Origin: Deinococcus multiflagellatus
GTDB lineage: Bacteria > Deinococcota > Deinococci > Deinococcales > Deinococcaceae
Length of the DNA: 64,000 bases
Assembly (NCBI RefSeq): GCF_020166415.1
Contig: NZ_JAIQXV010000007.1
Span: 62,001 to 126,000 of the forward strand
Reading direction: 5' to 3'
Shown: piece after piece, positions 1 through 13,821 of the stretch
Numbering within the stretch: the stretch's first letter is position 1
Layout of the letters: the number at the start of each line of letters is the position of its first letter
The notes under the pieces: model-generated
What the model saw: only the letters and a program-made list of their open reading frames with translations
What the model was told of the DNA's origin: nothing
Database searches by the model: none
Translations under genes and position numbers: made by a program

Positions 1-1714
1 TGGCGTTGGTGTTGTTCAGGTACGCGGCCGTCAGGTAGCGGTACTGGCTGTCGAGGTTGAACTGCCCGAAGGTGCGCGACAGGTCGTTGTACGACATGAT
101 CGTGGCGCTCTGGTCGCCGGTGTTCACAAAGAAGAAGTCGCCGCTGGGCCCGTAGGAGAGGTTCTGCTCGCTGTCGTAGCCGTCGTGCGGGTGCGACAGG
201 CTGAGGTGGTGGCCGGTTTCGTGCACCGTGGTGTCGGTAAAGCCGTAGCCCGCGCCCACCAGATCCGGGGTCAGGAACGAGTACACAAAGCTCTGGGTGC
301 CGGTTTCACCGTCGTCGTAGGCGATGCCCAGCAGGCCAGCCTGGCTGTTCGCGTTGTCGTTGAACAGGTAGATGGGCAGGCGGTACTGCTTGGCGGGCGT
401 GGTCTTGTAGGCCTCGCGCAGCTCTCGCACGCCGTACTGGAAGAGCGCCTCGCCGCTGAAGTCGGCGTAGTTGGGCGAGCAGATGTCGTCGGCCGACACC
501 GGGAAGAAGCACTTGTAGACGTCAGCAAGCTTGCCGTCCAGGGGCGTCTCTTTGACTGCGTTGCTGAACTTGGTAAACGGCTGCAGCACCGAGACGCGGT
601 CTTGCAGCAGCTGCGGCTTGAGCACCGTGCTGGGTGCGGCCGCGCCAGTGCCCTGCTCCACGTGCATGTCCAGCAGGATTTCTTCGGGCAGTTGCGGGGG
701 CGTCAGGGCCGCGCGGTAGATGGGGCTGGGGGTGAACAGCAGGTTGATCGCGGTGTAGCGCGCCACCAGCGCGAGGTCCGGGCTGACCTTGCGCCCGAAG
801 CCAATGCTGGCCTTGCGGGTGCCGTATTCCCAGATGGGGGGCATGCGGTAGTCCGGCGCGCCGTCACCGTCGGTATCGGGGTTGGTGATGTCAAAGGCGC
901 GGGTCCAGGGATCGGGGTTGGCCGACAGGTCGTAGAACCACACGCGCTGCGCCGCGGCCCCCTGACGGGTGCTGCCGCCCCAGGCGATCAGGCGGCGGCT
1001 GCCGCGGGCACCGAACTTCGCGCCAGTGTCGGTGTCGGCGGCGTCGGCGCGGGTGTAGCTGTGGAACTTGAAGTCCGGGCGGTCAAACCAGTTCACGAAG
1101 TAGATGGTGTATTCGCCGGGCTTGGCGCCCACGCGGCTCACGTTGTCGGCCAGCCAGTTTTCGGTTTTCAGCGCATCAATCTCGAAGTTGCCGGTGATGG
1201 GGCGGTTGATGTTGCCCGCCGGGGCCGCGCAGGTGGGGTCTTCAACGTTGGGGTCAGTCTGGCAGTTGTAGCTGCGCTGCTGGACCGTCAGGGGCCTTTC
1301 CACGCCTCCGGCCTCTTTGCTTGTCAGGTACTTGAAGAAGTCATCTTCAAAGGCCTGATCAGCGAACACGTAGTTGTAATCGAAATCAAAGGTGTTGCCG
1401 GTCTTCTCAATGCGGCCGTAAGAGCTGGGGATGCGGTTGACCGCGTCGTAGGTCTTGGGCAGCGTCTGGCTAAAATCCTGGGTGCTGATCTGGCGGGCCG
1501 TGGCCACGCCGCCGGGCGAGGTCTGGCGGTAGCCCACGAACACGATGTTGACCTTCAGCTTGGTGCGTACGGTGTCTTCCTGGCCGGGCTTCAGGGTCTG
1601 CAGGCGGCCGAAGTCGGTCTGGGTGCCGGGGGTGGGGGTAGGGGCGGGGGCCGGGTTACACGCGGCGAGCAGGGCGGTACTCAGCACGGCGGTGGCCAGG
1701 AAAACTTTGCGCAT
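1..1714 (-). CDS. Secreted metzincin-like zinc metalloprotease lipoprotein (3' end cut by window)
   Basis: The reading frame starts at ATG 1714 after an AGAGGAG ribosome site and stays open to the window edge, so the C-terminus is missing (about 571 residues visible). A lipobox (LLAAC, Cys19) ends the signal peptide, so the protein is probably anchored outside the cell. Residues 498-508 read HETGHHLSLSH, a HExxHxxxxxH zinc site (H498, E499, H502, H508). IMSY at 539-542 looks like the Met-turn that defines metzincins. A DTDGDGAPD stretch near residue 290 looks like a calcium loop. The usual glycine at position 8 of the metzincin motif is serine. It probably degrades extracellular protein; the substrate is unknown. 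Confidence 0.85.
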   Translation of the reverse strand, partial: MRKVFLATAVLSTALLAACNPAPAPTPTPGTQTDFGRLQTLKPGQEDTVRTKLKVNIVFVGYRQTSPGGVATARQISTQDFSQTLPKTYDAVNRIPSSYGRIEKTGNTFDFDYNYVFADQAFEDDFFKYLTSKEAGGVERPLTVQQRSYNCQTDPNVEDPTCAAPAGNINRPITGNFEIDALKTENWLADNVSRVGAKPGEYTIYFVNWFDRPDFKFHSYTRADAADTDTGAKFGARGSRRLIAWGGSTRQGAAAQRVWFYDLSANPDPWTRAFDITNPDTDGDGAPDYRMPPIWEYGTRKASIGFGRKVSPDLALVARYTAINLLFTPSPIYRAALTPPQLPEEILLDMHVEQGTGAAAPSTVLKPQLLQDRVSVLQPFTKFSNAVKETPLDGKLADVYKCFFPVSADDICSPNYADFSGEALFQYGVRELREAYKTTPAKQYRLPIYLFNDNANSQAGLLGIAYDDGETGTQSFVYSFLTPDLVGAGYGFTDTTVHETGHHLSLSHPHDGYDSEQNLSYGPSGDFFFVNTGDQSATIMSYNDLSRTFGQFNLDSQYRYLTAAYLNNTNA

Positions 1715-1970
1715 GGGACTCCTCTGAACAGCAGGTGAAGCGGGAAACCAGCGAGTTGGACACACAGACACTCAAACGGCACAGGGGGTGGTCTGCGCGC
1801 CACTCATACACTTATCCGACGCTGCACATGCTAGCGCGTCTGCAGTGGAGGGGATAGCGCGCGCCCGGCGGCCATCACTCGGCGTTCCCCGCGCAGTTGC
1901 ACCTGAGTGGGGCGGGAGGGTACCGCGCCCCCTGTCTGGACGCCCGTCCCTGATAGAGCCCTGCCCTGCC

Positions 1971-2000
1971 TTGACCCGCCCCCGCCCGTGCCCTTACCCT
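1971..2000 (+). promoter_or_regulatory. Probable promoter of the metY-metX operon
   Basis: A TTGACC -35 (1971-1976) and a TACCCT -10 (1995-2000) are separated by 18 bases. Transcription from here would begin just before the SAM riboswitch. The assignment rests on motif match and position only. Confidence 0.5.
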
Positions 2001-2027
2001 GTCAGACAGCTCCCGCGTGGAGTGGCA

Positions 2028-2135
<108 letters not shown>

Positions 2136-2178
2136 GGTGGGATCAAGCGGGAAGGCTACGCGGACGATCACACGCTCA

Positions 2179-4659
<2,481 letters not shown>

Positions 4660-4815
4660 CCGGTTGCACGGCAGCGCTCCACAGACGCCACCCTCACGCC
4701 TGCCCCCCTGCCGATGGGGGGCCCTCTCATGTTCCCGCTGGCGTTCTCAGGGTGAACCGGGCATAGTAGCAGGGTTGCAGCGGCGGCCCCTGGCCGCCCG
4801 CGCCCGAGGTGACCC

Positions 4816-6147
4816 TTGAGATACGTGCTGATCGCCATTGACCTCATTGGCCTGCTCCTGTTTACCCTGTACGCGACCCAGCAACTGCTGAGCGCGGTGC
4901 AGCGTCGCCTGCGGCCACCAGAGCGCGAGGACGGCGTGCGCCTGACCTTCTTGATTCCGGCGCTGAATGAAGCGCAGGTGATCGGCGCGACGTTGGCCAA
5001 CCTGCGCGCCACCGTCCCCGGCGCCCGGCTGGTGGTCATTGACGACGCCAGCGACGACGACACGGCCGACATTGTGGCCCGGGTGGCGGCGCGCGACCCC
5101 CTGGTGACCCTGCTGCGCCGCCAGCCCCCTGAAGCGCGCCAGAACAAGGGCCGCGCCATGAACTGGGCGGTGCGCCGTCTGGTCCAGGGGGGCTTTTTCC
5201 CGCAGGCGCAGGATGAGGTCATCGTGGTGCTGGACGCCGACGGCCGGGTGGGCCCCGACTTTCCCCGGCAGGTGCGCGGCGCCTTTGCCGATCCCCGGGT
5301 GATGGCCGCTCAGGGCTGGATGCGTTTTCGCCAGACGGGCGCCCCGGCGGGCCTGCGCGGCACGCTGGGGCGCACCCTGCTGCTCCAGCAGGACATTGAA
5401 GCGTTTATTACCGGCCACATCCAGCGCTACCGGCACCGGGGCGGCACCGCCTCGCTGACCGGCAACGGCCAGTGCATGCGCGTGAGCTACGTGGCCGACC
5501 AGCTGGCCCGGGGCGTGGACCCCTGGCCCGAAGTGCTGCTGGAAGACTTTGCCAGCGCCGTGGGAATCCGCCTGCATGACCCCTCGCACCGCGTGGCGGC
5601 CCTGACCGCGCATGTCAGCCAGCAGGGCCTGATTGAGGTGCCCGGGTTTATCCGCCAGCGGGTGCGCTGGACGCAGGGGGCCATGGAATGCCTCGCCTAC
5701 CTGCCCCGGCTGTGGCGCCGCCCCGGGCCGCTGCTGACCCGGCTGGACTTCAGCTACTTCATCCTGGGCCCGTGGCTGAACGCCCTGCTGATCCTGAGCA
5801 TTGCCAGCCAGGGCCTGCGCCGCGTGTTTGGCTGGGAGGGCCTGCCGCTGTCCCCGGCCGCTGGTCTGGTACTGAGCGTGCTGCCACTGCTGTTCCAGCT
5901 GAACTGGGCCGCGCGCTACTGCCTGGAGCGCCGCCTGCCCTGGACCATGGTGCCGGTGATTCTGCTGGGCTTGCCGGTGTATTCCTTCGTGCTGCTCACC
6001 AGCCTGCCGCTGGCCTACTTCAACCACTTCACCGGGCGCCGGGGCTGGTACAAGAGCGTGCGCCACGACGACAGCGAGCCCGAAGCCCCCGAAGACACGG
6101 CCCAGGCAGCTTACGCTGCCCAGGACCCAGACCTGTCCTTCCGCTGA
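4816..6147 (+). CDS. Membrane glycosyltransferase, family 2
   Basis: The 443-residue protein starts at TTG 4816, 5 bases after GAGGTG. An N-terminal membrane helix (residues 4-24) precedes a GT2 domain. It has IDDAS (75-79), the metal-binding DAD (140-142), an acceptor-base LLED (241-244) and QRVRW (281-285), the QxxRW signature of processive-type GT2 enzymes. Three or more hydrophobic segments follow from about residue 305. The arrangement resembles poly-N-acetylglucosamine and hyaluronan-type synthases, so a role in surface polysaccharide or glycolipid synthesis is likely. The product cannot be predicted. It stands alone between metX and a terminator. Confidence 0.85.
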   Translation: MRYVLIAIDLIGLLLFTLYATQQLLSAVQRRLRPPEREDGVRLTFLIPALNEAQVIGATLANLRATVPGARLVVIDDASDDDTADIVARVAARDPLVTLLRRQPPEARQNKGRAMNWAVRRLVQGGFFPQAQDEVIVVLDADGRVGPDFPRQVRGAFADPRVMAAQGWMRFRQTGAPAGLRGTLGRTLLLQQDIEAFITGHIQRYRHRGGTASLTGNGQCMRVSYVADQLARGVDPWPEVLLEDFASAVGIRLHDPSHRVAALTAHVSQQGLIEVPGFIRQRVRWTQGAMECLAYLPRLWRRPGPLLTRLDFSYFILGPWLNALLILSIASQGLRRVFGWEGLPLSPAAGLVLSVLPLLFQLNWAARYCLERRLPWTMVPVILLGLPVYSFVLLTSLPLAYFNHFTGRRGWYKSVRHDDSEPEAPEDTAQAAYAAQDPDLSFR

Positions 6148-6165
6148 GCTGAGAAAGAACAAAGG

Positions 6166-6197
6166 GCGCGCCTTTGACCGGGCGCGCTTGTTTGTTG
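6166..6197 (+). terminator. Intrinsic terminator after the glycosyltransferase gene
   Basis: GCGCGCC (6166-6172) pairs with GGCGCGC (6181-6187) across an 8-base loop, followed by TTGTTTGTTG. A second short inverted repeat, GTGATT-TAAAG-AATCAC, lies at 6218-6234. Confidence 0.6.
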
Positions 6198-6283
6198 TGA
6201 CGCTCTGGTGGGAACGTGTGATTTAAAGAATCACGTGTGGGCCGCATCCGCGCGCAAGGCCAGGGGCGAGCAGATCTCCCATT

Positions 6284-6544
6284 TTACTCTGGCTGGATCA
6301 GCCTGTGTTGCAGGATGAGGGGAAGCGAACCAAGATTGAGCCCACGCCAGTCTTCCAGATGCGGATGAACCCCGGGCGGGCGCCCAGTCAAATTGGGCCG
6401 CATTCGGGCGAGCGTCGGCAGGCCGGCGGCATTGCCCTGCAGCACGAAAGTGCCTGTGCCGTTGTCTTCCCGAAAGTCAATGGCTGCGCTGGCTTCCCAA
6501 ACCTCATCTGGCCCTCGGCCTTTACGGGACTGCGGTGCTGTCAA
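6284..6544 (-). CDS. Small protein, possible Imm32-like remnant
   Basis: An 86-residue frame with a TTG start (6544) lies in an otherwise empty 544-base gap. The middle and end (GTGTFVLQGN, AGLPTLARM, HPHLEDW, GSLPLIL) recall Imm32-type immunity proteins, whose core is a short beta-alpha unit with a His-x-His-x-Glu strand. No good ribosome site or -10 is visible, and the first 12 residues look non-coding. It may be a decayed or start-less gene. Confidence 0.35.
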   Translation of the reverse strand: MTAPQSRKGRGPDEVWEASAAIDFREDNGTGTFVLQGNAAGLPTLARMRPNLTGRPPGVHPHLEDWRGLNLGSLPLILQHRLIQPE

Positions 6545-6691
6545 TTGCTGAGGCTAAGCCCTGCACCCTGTCGACGGCGGCGTTTCGGGCCTTGGGTCAG
6601 CGCAGCCAAGAGAAGGAAGAAGGTCCTGCCTGGGGAGAGGGATGAACCCTGGGGCAGCTGTGAAACCGGCCAGGGCCTCCCATCCCACCGC

Positions 6692-7573
<882 letters not shown>

Positions 7574-7643
7574 GGGCAGGTCCGTTTCAGGCAGGAGTGT
7601 ACCCCGCCGCGCCCGGACGCTGGGTCCCCGGGGGGGGGATAGC

Positions 7644-7672
7644 GTGAACTCGTTCACAGCGGTACTGACCGC
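7644..7672. promoter_or_regulatory. Two inverted repeats in the folD-tetR divergent promoter region (candidate TetR operator)
   Basis: GTGAAC-TC-GTTCAC (7644-7657) is a perfect 6-bp-arm repeat. GCGGT-ACTG-ACCGC (7659-7672) follows immediately. They lie just upstream of the TATGGT -10 (7680-7685) of the TetR gene, where a bound repressor would block RNA polymerase. Autoregulation is inferred from position. Confidence 0.5.
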
Positions 7673-7693
7673 AGGCCACTATGGTTTCGTTTG

Positions 7694-8359
7694 ATGTCAA
7701 GCACTTCAACCCGCCCCGCCCGCGCCCGCAGCGCCGAAGAAAAACACCAGCGCCGCTACGATATCCTGCGCGCCGCCGAACGGCTGTGGACCGCCGCCAG
7801 CTACGCCGAACTCAGCATGAACCAGGTGGCGCGCGAGGCTGGTCTGGCCAAGGGCACCCTGTACCTGTATTTCGACACCAAAGAAGAGCTGTTTCTGGCG
7901 CTGCTGGGCGAGCACCTGCACCGCTGGATCGGCGCCACCGCCGAACTGTTTACCGAGCGCCGCCCGCGCAGCCCCGAACAGGTCGCGGCCGTGCTGCTGC
8001 ACCACGCCGAGCACCTGACCCCGCTGCGCCGGTTGCTGGTGCTGCTGGGCACCGTGCTGGAGCGCAACGTGCGCCCCGAACTGGCCCTGGAATTCCGCCG
8101 CGACCTGGACCTGCAGCTGCGCCGGCTGGTGGCCCACATGCCCTACGACCCAGACACCGCCATGCGCGTGCTGCGCCACCTGTACGCCATGACCATCGGC
8201 TGGCAGCAGCTCAGCGAGTCGCTGCCCGGCAGCGATCCCGTGACCGCCCAGCCGCGCGGGCCCCAGGACAGCGGCCTGTACAGCGAATTTGAGCTGGCCC
8301 TGCGCGCCATCTTGCACCAGCTGACCCCCAGCGAGCCCCTGGCCGCCACCGCCAGCTAA
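7694..8359 (+). CDS. TetR-family transcriptional regulator
   Basis: The protein has 221 residues. Residues about 22-68 form the TetR DNA-binding domain; the recognition part LSMNQVAREAGLAKGTLYLYF is followed by KEELF. The remaining alpha-helical C-terminus would bind an unknown ligand. ATG 7694 lies 8 bases after a TATGGT -10 (7680-7685), so the mRNA is probably leaderless. TTG 7691 is an alternative start. The adjacent inverted repeats suggest it represses its own promoter and perhaps folD. Confidence 0.88.
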   Translation: MSSTSTRPARARSAEEKHQRRYDILRAAERLWTAASYAELSMNQVAREAGLAKGTLYLYFDTKEELFLALLGEHLHRWIGATAELFTERRPRSPEQVAAVLLHHAEHLTPLRRLLVLLGTVLERNVRPELALEFRRDLDLQLRRLVAHMPYDPDTAMRVLRHLYAMTIGWQQLSESLPGSDPVTAQPRGPQDSGLYSEFELALRAILHQLTPSEPLAATAS

Positions 8360-8465
8360 CGCCCGCTCATTTCGGCCTCCGCTGGAATCGGTTACAACCT
8401 CGGTATCAACAAAGAGAACTGGCGCGCAGGGGAAACCCACGCGCCAGTTCGCTTGATCTGCACCT

Positions 8466-9179
8466 TTACCAGCCAAACTTCCCGGCCCCGGCCTGCCAGT
8501 TCAGGCGCAGGGGCCGGGTGACCGCATTCAGGTTCACCCCGGCCGCCGCACAGGCGCGCGCTGCCTGGGGGGGCAGGAGAGGCAGGGCGTACAGCGCGGC
8601 GCCCTGGCGGGCCGGCAGGTAGGACACCCCCAGCGTCACCCCGCGCAGGCAGGGGGGCACGCTGCCTGGAAAAAAGGCGGCGTCCCGGATCAGGGGGATC
8701 AGCGCCTGTTCGGTGGCGGGGCGCAGGCCGCCGGGCCCCAGCCATGCAAAGGCGCTGCGCTCCTGGCACTGCCCCTGCACACACCACTGGCGGCTCAGCA
8801 CCAGCAGCGCCTCCGGGCCGCGCAGGTACGTGGCGGCGCGCACGGTGGTAAATACGCTGCCCGTGGGCGCGACGCTGTGCCCACGCCAGTCCAGAAAAAA
8901 CGCAGTCTCGTCGGTCAGGCGGGTGGAAAAGAGGTTGCGGGTGGCGGTCCAGTCCAGCCCCTCACGGCGGGCCAGGGCCAGCAGCGACTGTTCCCCAGGC
9001 ACCGGCGTGAAGGTCTGCATGAAGGCCTGCAGCGCCCGCTCTGGGCCCAAGGCGGCTGGGGCCCGGGTCTGGGCGCCCGCGTCTGGGCCGCCCAGCAGCG
9101 CCCCCAGCAGGGCTGCCGCCAGCAGCCGGCCCGGCCAGGGGCCGCGCTGGCCCGCGTGGTGTCTTGAACCGCTGATCAT
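8466..9179 (-). CDS. Secreted protein of unknown function
   Basis: A signal peptide (hydrophobic RLLAAALLGALLGG, cleavage near GAQT) starts a 237-residue protein. The mature part has Cys pairs (WCVQGQC; CLRG with ARACAAA) suitable for disulfides, which fits an exported location. I recognise no family. ATG 9179 was chosen because it gives the complete signal sequence; the frame is open further upstream but antisense to proB. Confidence 0.65.
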   Translation of the reverse strand: MISGSRHHAGQRGPWPGRLLAAALLGALLGGPDAGAQTRAPAALGPERALQAFMQTFTPVPGEQSLLALARREGLDWTATRNLFSTRLTDETAFFLDWRGHSVAPTGSVFTTVRAATYLRGPEALLVLSRQWCVQGQCQERSAFAWLGPGGLRPATEQALIPLIRDAAFFPGSVPPCLRGVTLGVSYLPARQGAALYALPLLPPQAARACAAAGVNLNAVTRPLRLNWQAGAGKFGW

Positions 9180-9281
9180 CCTGTTCTCATTCTGCCGCAG
9201 CCGGTGGGCGGGGCGTGCCGGAAATCCGGCATCTGCACAGCGGGGCCGGGCGGTGCGGGCGCGCCGCGTATGCTGGCGCCT

Positions 9282-10373
9282 GTGCGTGTTGTTCTGAAAC
9301 TGGGCACGAGTGTGCTGACGGCCGGCACTGACCGCCTGCACCGCCCCCGACTGGTGGACCTGATGCGGGGGCTGGCCGCCGTGCGGCTGGCCGGGCACGA
9401 GGCGGTGCTGGTCACCAGCGGCGCGGTGCTGGCTGGCTGGGAGGCGCTGAACTTTCCCCCCAGAACCCGCACCCTGGCCGAAAAGCAGCTGCTGGCCGCT
9501 GTGGGCCAGGGCCGCCTGATGCACCTGTACGCGCAACTGGCCGATCTGTACGGCCTGAACGTGGCCCAGGTGCTGCTGACCGCCGACGATTTTCGCAGCC
9601 GCACCCGGTACCTGAACGCCCGCACCACCCTGACCGGCTGTCTGGCGCGCGGGGTGCTGCCCATCATCAACGAGAACGACGCCGTGGCCCTGGAACAGCT
9701 GAAGGTGGGCGACAACGACACCCTGTCGGCCTTTGTGGCCAACCTCGTGGAGGCCGACCTGCTGGTGATCCTGACCGACGCCCCGGGCCTGTACACCGCC
9801 GATCCCCGCCTGGACCCGCACGCCACCCTGATTCCGGTGGTGGAGCGGGTGACGCCGGAGGTCTGGGCGCTGGCGGGCGGCGCGGGTTCGCACCGGGGCA
9901 CCGGCGGCATGCACACCAAGATTCAGGCCGCCGAGATTGCCACCCGCGCCGGCACCCCGGTGGTGATTGCGCCCGGCGACGCCCCCGACGCCCTGGCGCG
10001 CATCGTGGCGGGCGAGGCGCTGGGCACCCGCTTTCAGGCGCACGGCTCGCGCCTGGAGGCCCGGGGCCGCTGGATTCTGGCCGAGGTGGCCGCCGGCAGT
10101 CTGCACTTGGATGCCGGCGCCGCGCAGGCCGTGCGCGAGCGGGGCGCGAGCCTGCTACCCGCCGGCATCACGGCGGTGGAGGGCCGCTTTGAGCGCGGCC
10201 ACACCGTGCGCCTGCTGGGCCCGGACGGTGCCGATCTGGCCCGGGGGCTGGCCCGCTACGCCTCGGGGGACCTGAGCCGGCTTGCGGGGCGGCACTCGCG
10301 CGATATCGAGGCGGTGCTGGGCTACTCCCACGGCCCCGAAGCGGTGCACCGCGACGATCTGGTGCGGCTGTAG
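9282..10373 (+). CDS. proB: Glutamate 5-kinase
   Basis: ProB phosphorylates glutamate in the first step of proline synthesis. It has an amino-acid-kinase domain (VLKLGTSVL at the N-terminus, [29 protein letters not shown]) and a C-terminal PUA domain (about residues 270-360). A TATGCT -10 at 9269-9274 ends 7 bases before GTG 9282. That GTG is therefore the likely leaderless start (363 residues); the ATG at 9270 lies inside the -10 itself. proA is not adjacent. Confidence 0.93.
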   Translation: MRVVLKLGTSVLTAGTDRLHRPRLVDLMRGLAAVRLAGHEAVLVTSGAVLAGWEALNFPPRTRTLAEKQLLAAVGQGRLMHLYAQLADLYGLNVAQVLLTADDFRSRTRYLNARTTLTGCLARGVLPIINENDAVALEQLKVGDNDTLSAFVANLVEADLLVILTDAPGLYTADPRLDPHATLIPVVERVTPEVWALAGGAGSHRGTGGMHTKIQAAEIATRAGTPVVIAPGDAPDALARIVAGEALGTRFQAHGSRLEARGRWILAEVAAGSLHLDAGAAQAVRERGASLLPAGITAVEGRFERGHTVRLLGPDGADLARGLARYASGDLSRLAGRHSRDIEAVLGYSHGPEAVHRDDLVRL

Positions 10374-10392
10374 CGCGCCTATACTGCCGGGC

Positions 10393-11136
10393 GTGCTGGC
10401 CCTGCTCGCCTCGACCATAACCCTGTCCGACCCTGCTGGCGACGCGCGCGGCGACGGCGGATATGTGCTGCCCACCCGCCCCGCCTTCACCCCGGACATG
10501 CTGGACCTGCGCGCCTTTTCGGCCCAGCCGCAGGGCGAGGGCATGCGCTTTACCGTCAGCTTCACGGCTATGGGCAATCCGTGGAATGCGCCCTCCGGCT
10601 CCAGCGCGGGCGTGACCGATATTTTCGTCAAAGGTTCGCTGGGGGGCCAGCAGCTGCTGGCCGATACAGGCTTGCGGGTGCGCGGCCAGGGCGGGTGGGC
10701 CTACCACCTGCGCGTGTCGGGGGGCGGGGCCTCGCTGGTGCGGGCCGACAGCCAGGGCGCGCTGACCCGCCTGCCCACGCCGCAGGTGCAGGTGTCTGGC
10801 ACCAGCCTGATCATTGACGCGGCGGTGCCGGCCGGCACCTACGGCTACTGGGTGACCGAGAGCGTCTACACGCCATTTTCGGCCACAGGGGTGCTGCGCC
10901 CGGTGACCCAGAGCGGCCCCACGCTGCTGCAGGCCGGGCGCGCCGACGCCCCCACCCCGGTGGACGTGCTGGCCCCCGCCGGGGACACGCAGGTGTACAG
11001 CGCCCTGACCCTGGCCCCGGTGGGCGAAACGCGCGACTGGGTGAGCCTGACCCTGATTGCCCTGGGGGTGGGCGGCCTGCTGCTGACGGTGGTCGCCACC
11101 GTGATCGTGTGGCGCCGGCTGGCCGGGCGGCCGTGA
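10393..11136 (+). CDS. Membrane-anchored glucodextranase C-domain-like protein
   Basis: A TATACT -10 (10380-10385) ends 7 bases before GTG 10393, so the 247-residue product is probably leaderless. The body has the beta-sandwich signature of the C-terminal glucodextranase/pullulanase surface domain: [34 protein letters not shown] single C-terminal membrane helix (about 215-240, followed by WRRLAGR) anchors it. Such domains bind carbohydrate or S-layer components. No enzyme domain is present. Its stop overlaps the start of the EamA gene. Confidence 0.75.
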   Translation: MLALLASTITLSDPAGDARGDGGYVLPTRPAFTPDMLDLRAFSAQPQGEGMRFTVSFTAMGNPWNAPSGSSAGVTDIFVKGSLGGQQLLADTGLRVRGQGGWAYHLRVSGGGASLVRADSQGALTRLPTPQVQVSGTSLIIDAAVPAGTYGYWVTESVYTPFSATGVLRPVTQSGPTLLQAGRADAPTPVDVLAPAGDTQVYSALTLAPVGETRDWVSLTLIALGVGGLLLTVVATVIVWRRLAGRP

Positions 11137-12011
11137 CCCGCCCCGCCCTGGGCGCGCCGCTGCTGATTCTGGCGGCGGCGGTGCTGTGGGGGCTGCTGGG
11201 CATTCTGGGCAAGCAGGCGCAGTCGGGCGGCCTGGGGCCGCTGGAGGTGGCCTTCTGGCGCGCCGCGCTGGCCGGGGGGCTGTTTGCGGCGCACGCGGCC
11301 CTCACGCGCGCCCGCTGGCCGCGTGGGCGCGACCTGCTGGTGACGGCGGCCTTTGGGGTGGTGGGGGTGGCGGTTTTTTACGGCGCCTACCAGCTGGCGG
11401 TGCAGGCCGGGGGCGCCAGCCTCGCCAGTGTGCTGCTGTACACCGCGCCCGCCTTCGTGGCGCTGCTGGGCTGGGGGCTGCTGCGCGAGCGCCTGGGCCT
11501 GCGCGAAGGGCTGGCGATTGCGGGCACCCTGGGCGGCATTGCCCTGATCAGCCTGGGCGGCGGCCAGGGGATCACGGTGAGCGGGCCGGCGCTGGGCTGG
11601 GGCTTGACCGCAGGATTCACCTATAGCCTGTATTACCTGTACGGCAAGGCGTTTTTTACCCGCTACGACCCGGCGGCGCTGCTGGCGGTGGCCCTGCCGG
11701 TGGGCGCGCTGGCCCTGCTGCCCTTCGTGACCTTTACGGCCAAGACGCCGCCGGTGTGGGGCAGCCTGGGGGCCATCGCCGTGCTCTCCACCTATCTGGC
11801 GTATCTGGCCTACAGCGCGGGCCTGCGGCGCCTGAGCGCCACCCGCGCCAGCGTGATTGCCAGCCTGGAACCGGTGGTGGCTGCCGCCCTGGCCGCCGCC
11901 CTATTTAACGAGCGGCTGGCCGCCCTGGCCCTGCTGGGCGCCGCCCTGGTTATCGGCGCCGCGCTGCTCCTGAGCTTCAGCCCCGAAGAAGCCCACCCGC
12001 AGGCCGAGTAG
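11133..12011 (+). CDS. EamA/DMT-family transporter
   Basis: GTG 11133 overlaps the previous stop (GTGA). The 292-residue protein has ten hydrophobic helices in two EamA halves. The first half carries WGLLGILGK and FWRAALAG; the second ends in [17 protein letters not shown], the usual EamA pattern. Family members export amino acids or small metabolites. The substrate is unknown; co-transcription with the surface protein upstream is likely. Confidence 0.85.
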   Translation: MTRPALGAPLLILAAAVLWGLLGILGKQAQSGGLGPLEVAFWRAALAGGLFAAHAALTRARWPRGRDLLVTAAFGVVGVAVFYGAYQLAVQAGGASLASVLLYTAPAFVALLGWGLLRERLGLREGLAIAGTLGGIALISLGGGQGITVSGPALGWGLTAGFTYSLYYLYGKAFFTRYDPAALLAVALPVGALALLPFVTFTAKTPPVWGSLGAIAVLSTYLAYLAYSAGLRRLSATRASVIASLEPVVAAALAAALFNERLAALALLGAALVIGAALLLSFSPEEAHPQAE

Positions 12012-12268
12012 GGAAGAGGGGGCAAAGCGCGGGTTCTGCCTGGGCTCTGGTTTTTTCGGGCGGCTTCGCTTGGGGAGGGACGTTGGATGCTCGGCCAGCC
12101 CCCGTCTGCCTGAAGTGCTCAGAGGGGCAGGCCACTGCTGCTCACCCCGCAGCGGAAACGGATTTTTCCTCCGGGAAGACAGAACTAGAGATCGGGGCCA
12201 GAAGCGAAAGGGTGCCGCCGCTCCACTTTGTTTCTCTGCTAACAGTTGAACGTCGCGCGCCCCTCTCC

Positions 12269-13528
12269 CTACTTTTTCTCTTCCAGGGTGAAATCCCATT
12301 CAAAGGAGCGGCCCCAGGGTAGTTCGGCGTCGTCCAGGGTGTAGGTGTTGCCCACGCGCAGCGGAAAAAAGCCTTCGGCGGCCTGCTTCAGCGCGGCCTG
12401 CCCTTCGGGGGTGTTCAGTTGCGCTTCGGGAATCTGGGCCCGCAGCCGGGCGCGCACCTGGGCGGAGTAGATCACGTCGTTGGCGAATTCGCGCGCCAGC
12501 AGGGCGTCCTGGCGAATGGGGTCGGCGCCGCGCAGGCTGAGCTTGGCGTGGGCCAGGGCCGAGCCCAGGTTGTTGCCCGGGGTGCCCCAGGCGGCCAGGG
12601 CGCGCAGGTTGGCGTGCTGGCGCAGGGTGCGCAGGTCGCCCCAGAACCGGGTGTTGCCCAGGTTCACCTGCGCCACGTCCGCCACGGCCACGGGCCCCTG
12701 GCGCAGCAGCGCACTCACCCGCAGGGCCGCCCGGCGCGGGTCGCCACCGTTGTACACGTACAGGGTCAGGTCGGCCCGGCTGTCCACCACCGTAAACCCG
12801 GCGCCCTGGGCATGGTTCAGCGCGCTCTGGGTCAGCGGAATGCCCTCGTATTTCATGACCGCCTGCGCGGCTTTGGGGTCGCTGTATTCCAGGCGCACGG
12901 TGGCCGCTTCCGGGGCCAGGGCGCGGGCGGCCAGCATGCTCAGCACCTCGTCGGCGCCGGGGTAGACGCGCACGTTGTCCGGCGCCTCCTGGGCCAGGGC
13001 GGCCCCCTCACCTGGGGCGGGGCTGCCGGGCAGGGCGTCGTCCCAGGTCACATGCAGTTCCTTCAGGAGGCCCTCGCGTGCCCAGCCCATCACCGCGCGC
13101 ACCACCGCCAGATTGCGCGCGCGGTTGGTGGCGTCCGGCTCGCGCGGCAGGGTGATAAAGGCGTACACCGACTGCCCGGTGCGCGCCTGCCAGGTGCGCA
13201 GGGGCGCCAGCCGTGCCAGGGCCTCCTCGGCGCTCAGGGGGCTGGTGCGCGACTGAACCAGTCCGCCGTAGGCCAGGGCGTCCAGCGCGGCGATCAGGGG
13301 GCCGGTGTTTGGCTGGGCCTGCAGCCACGCGCCCAGCGCCGCCGGGTCGGCCCCGGTGGTGGCGGTGCCCAGCAGCGTGGCGGGCGGCACCTGCACGTTC
13401 GCCCCGCGCAGGCCCGCCACCAGCGCGGGCAGCACCCGGGTGGCGGGGCGGGAATCCAGCGGCAACAGGGTCTGGGCGTGGGCCGACCCGAAGGACAGCA
13501 GCAGGGCCAGGGGCAGCAGGGCGCGCAT
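12269..13528 (-). CDS. DUF4127 family protein, secreted
   Basis: The 419-residue product has a signal peptide (residues 1-19, AHAQ). The family's opening [12 protein letters not shown] and later [16 protein letters not shown] and [10 protein letters not shown] are DUF4127 features. The biochemical role is not established. ATG 13528 is set by a TAGGGT -10 ending 7 bases upstream (leaderless), although the frame is open further upstream. Confidence 0.82.
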   Translation of the reverse strand: MRALLPLALLLSFGSAHAQTLLPLDSRPATRVLPALVAGLRGANVQVPPATLLGTATTGADPAALGAWLQAQPNTGPLIAALDALAYGGLVQSRTSPLSAEEALARLAPLRTWQARTGQSVYAFITLPREPDATNRARNLAVVRAVMGWAREGLLKELHVTWDDALPGSPAPGEGAALAQEAPDNVRVYPGADEVLSMLAARALAPEAATVRLEYSDPKAAQAVMKYEGIPLTQSALNHAQGAGFTVVDSRADLTLYVYNGGDPRRAALRVSALLRQGPVAVADVAQVNLGNTRFWGDLRTLRQHANLRALAAWGTPGNNLGSALAHAKLSLRGADPIRQDALLAREFANDVIYSAQVRARLRAQIPEAQLNTPEGQAALKQAAEGFFPLRVGNTYTLDDAELPWGRSFEWDFTLEEKK

Positions 13529-13821
13529 GGCTGCCACCCTACGGGGCCCCCATGAGCGTGCCTTGCGGCTGGGGTGACGGGGGTTCATGAGTGCCGCGCG
13601 GTGGGCGTCCTAGCGGTCACCACATGGCTTGAAGGTAAACCCTGCAGGTCATGTGGGGCGAGCGGGGCGAGTCACCGTGACAGACAGCGGTTGAAGTGGC
13701 CTTGAGGGGGGTCCCTTCCTCCCATGGGCGGAACGATTGCCGCTGTCAGGCGGGCCGGGGCGGCGCCGCCTCTCCGGGCCCTGCCGCCATGTCCCGCCCG
13801 GCGCAGCGTAGCCTGGGGACC

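Noticed and set aside
185..1738. A 517-codon open frame on the plus strand
   Set aside because: It is antisense to the metalloprotease gene, whose lipobox, zinc motif and Met-turn are clear. High GC keeps the opposite frame open.
12012..12268. Possible small gene between the EamA and DUF4127 genes
   Set aside because: Frames on both strands lack coding character, a ribosome site or a -10 near a start.
12419..13555. Long plus-strand frame opposite the DUF4127 gene
   Set aside because: No recognisable domain; the minus-strand product has a signal peptide and family motifs.
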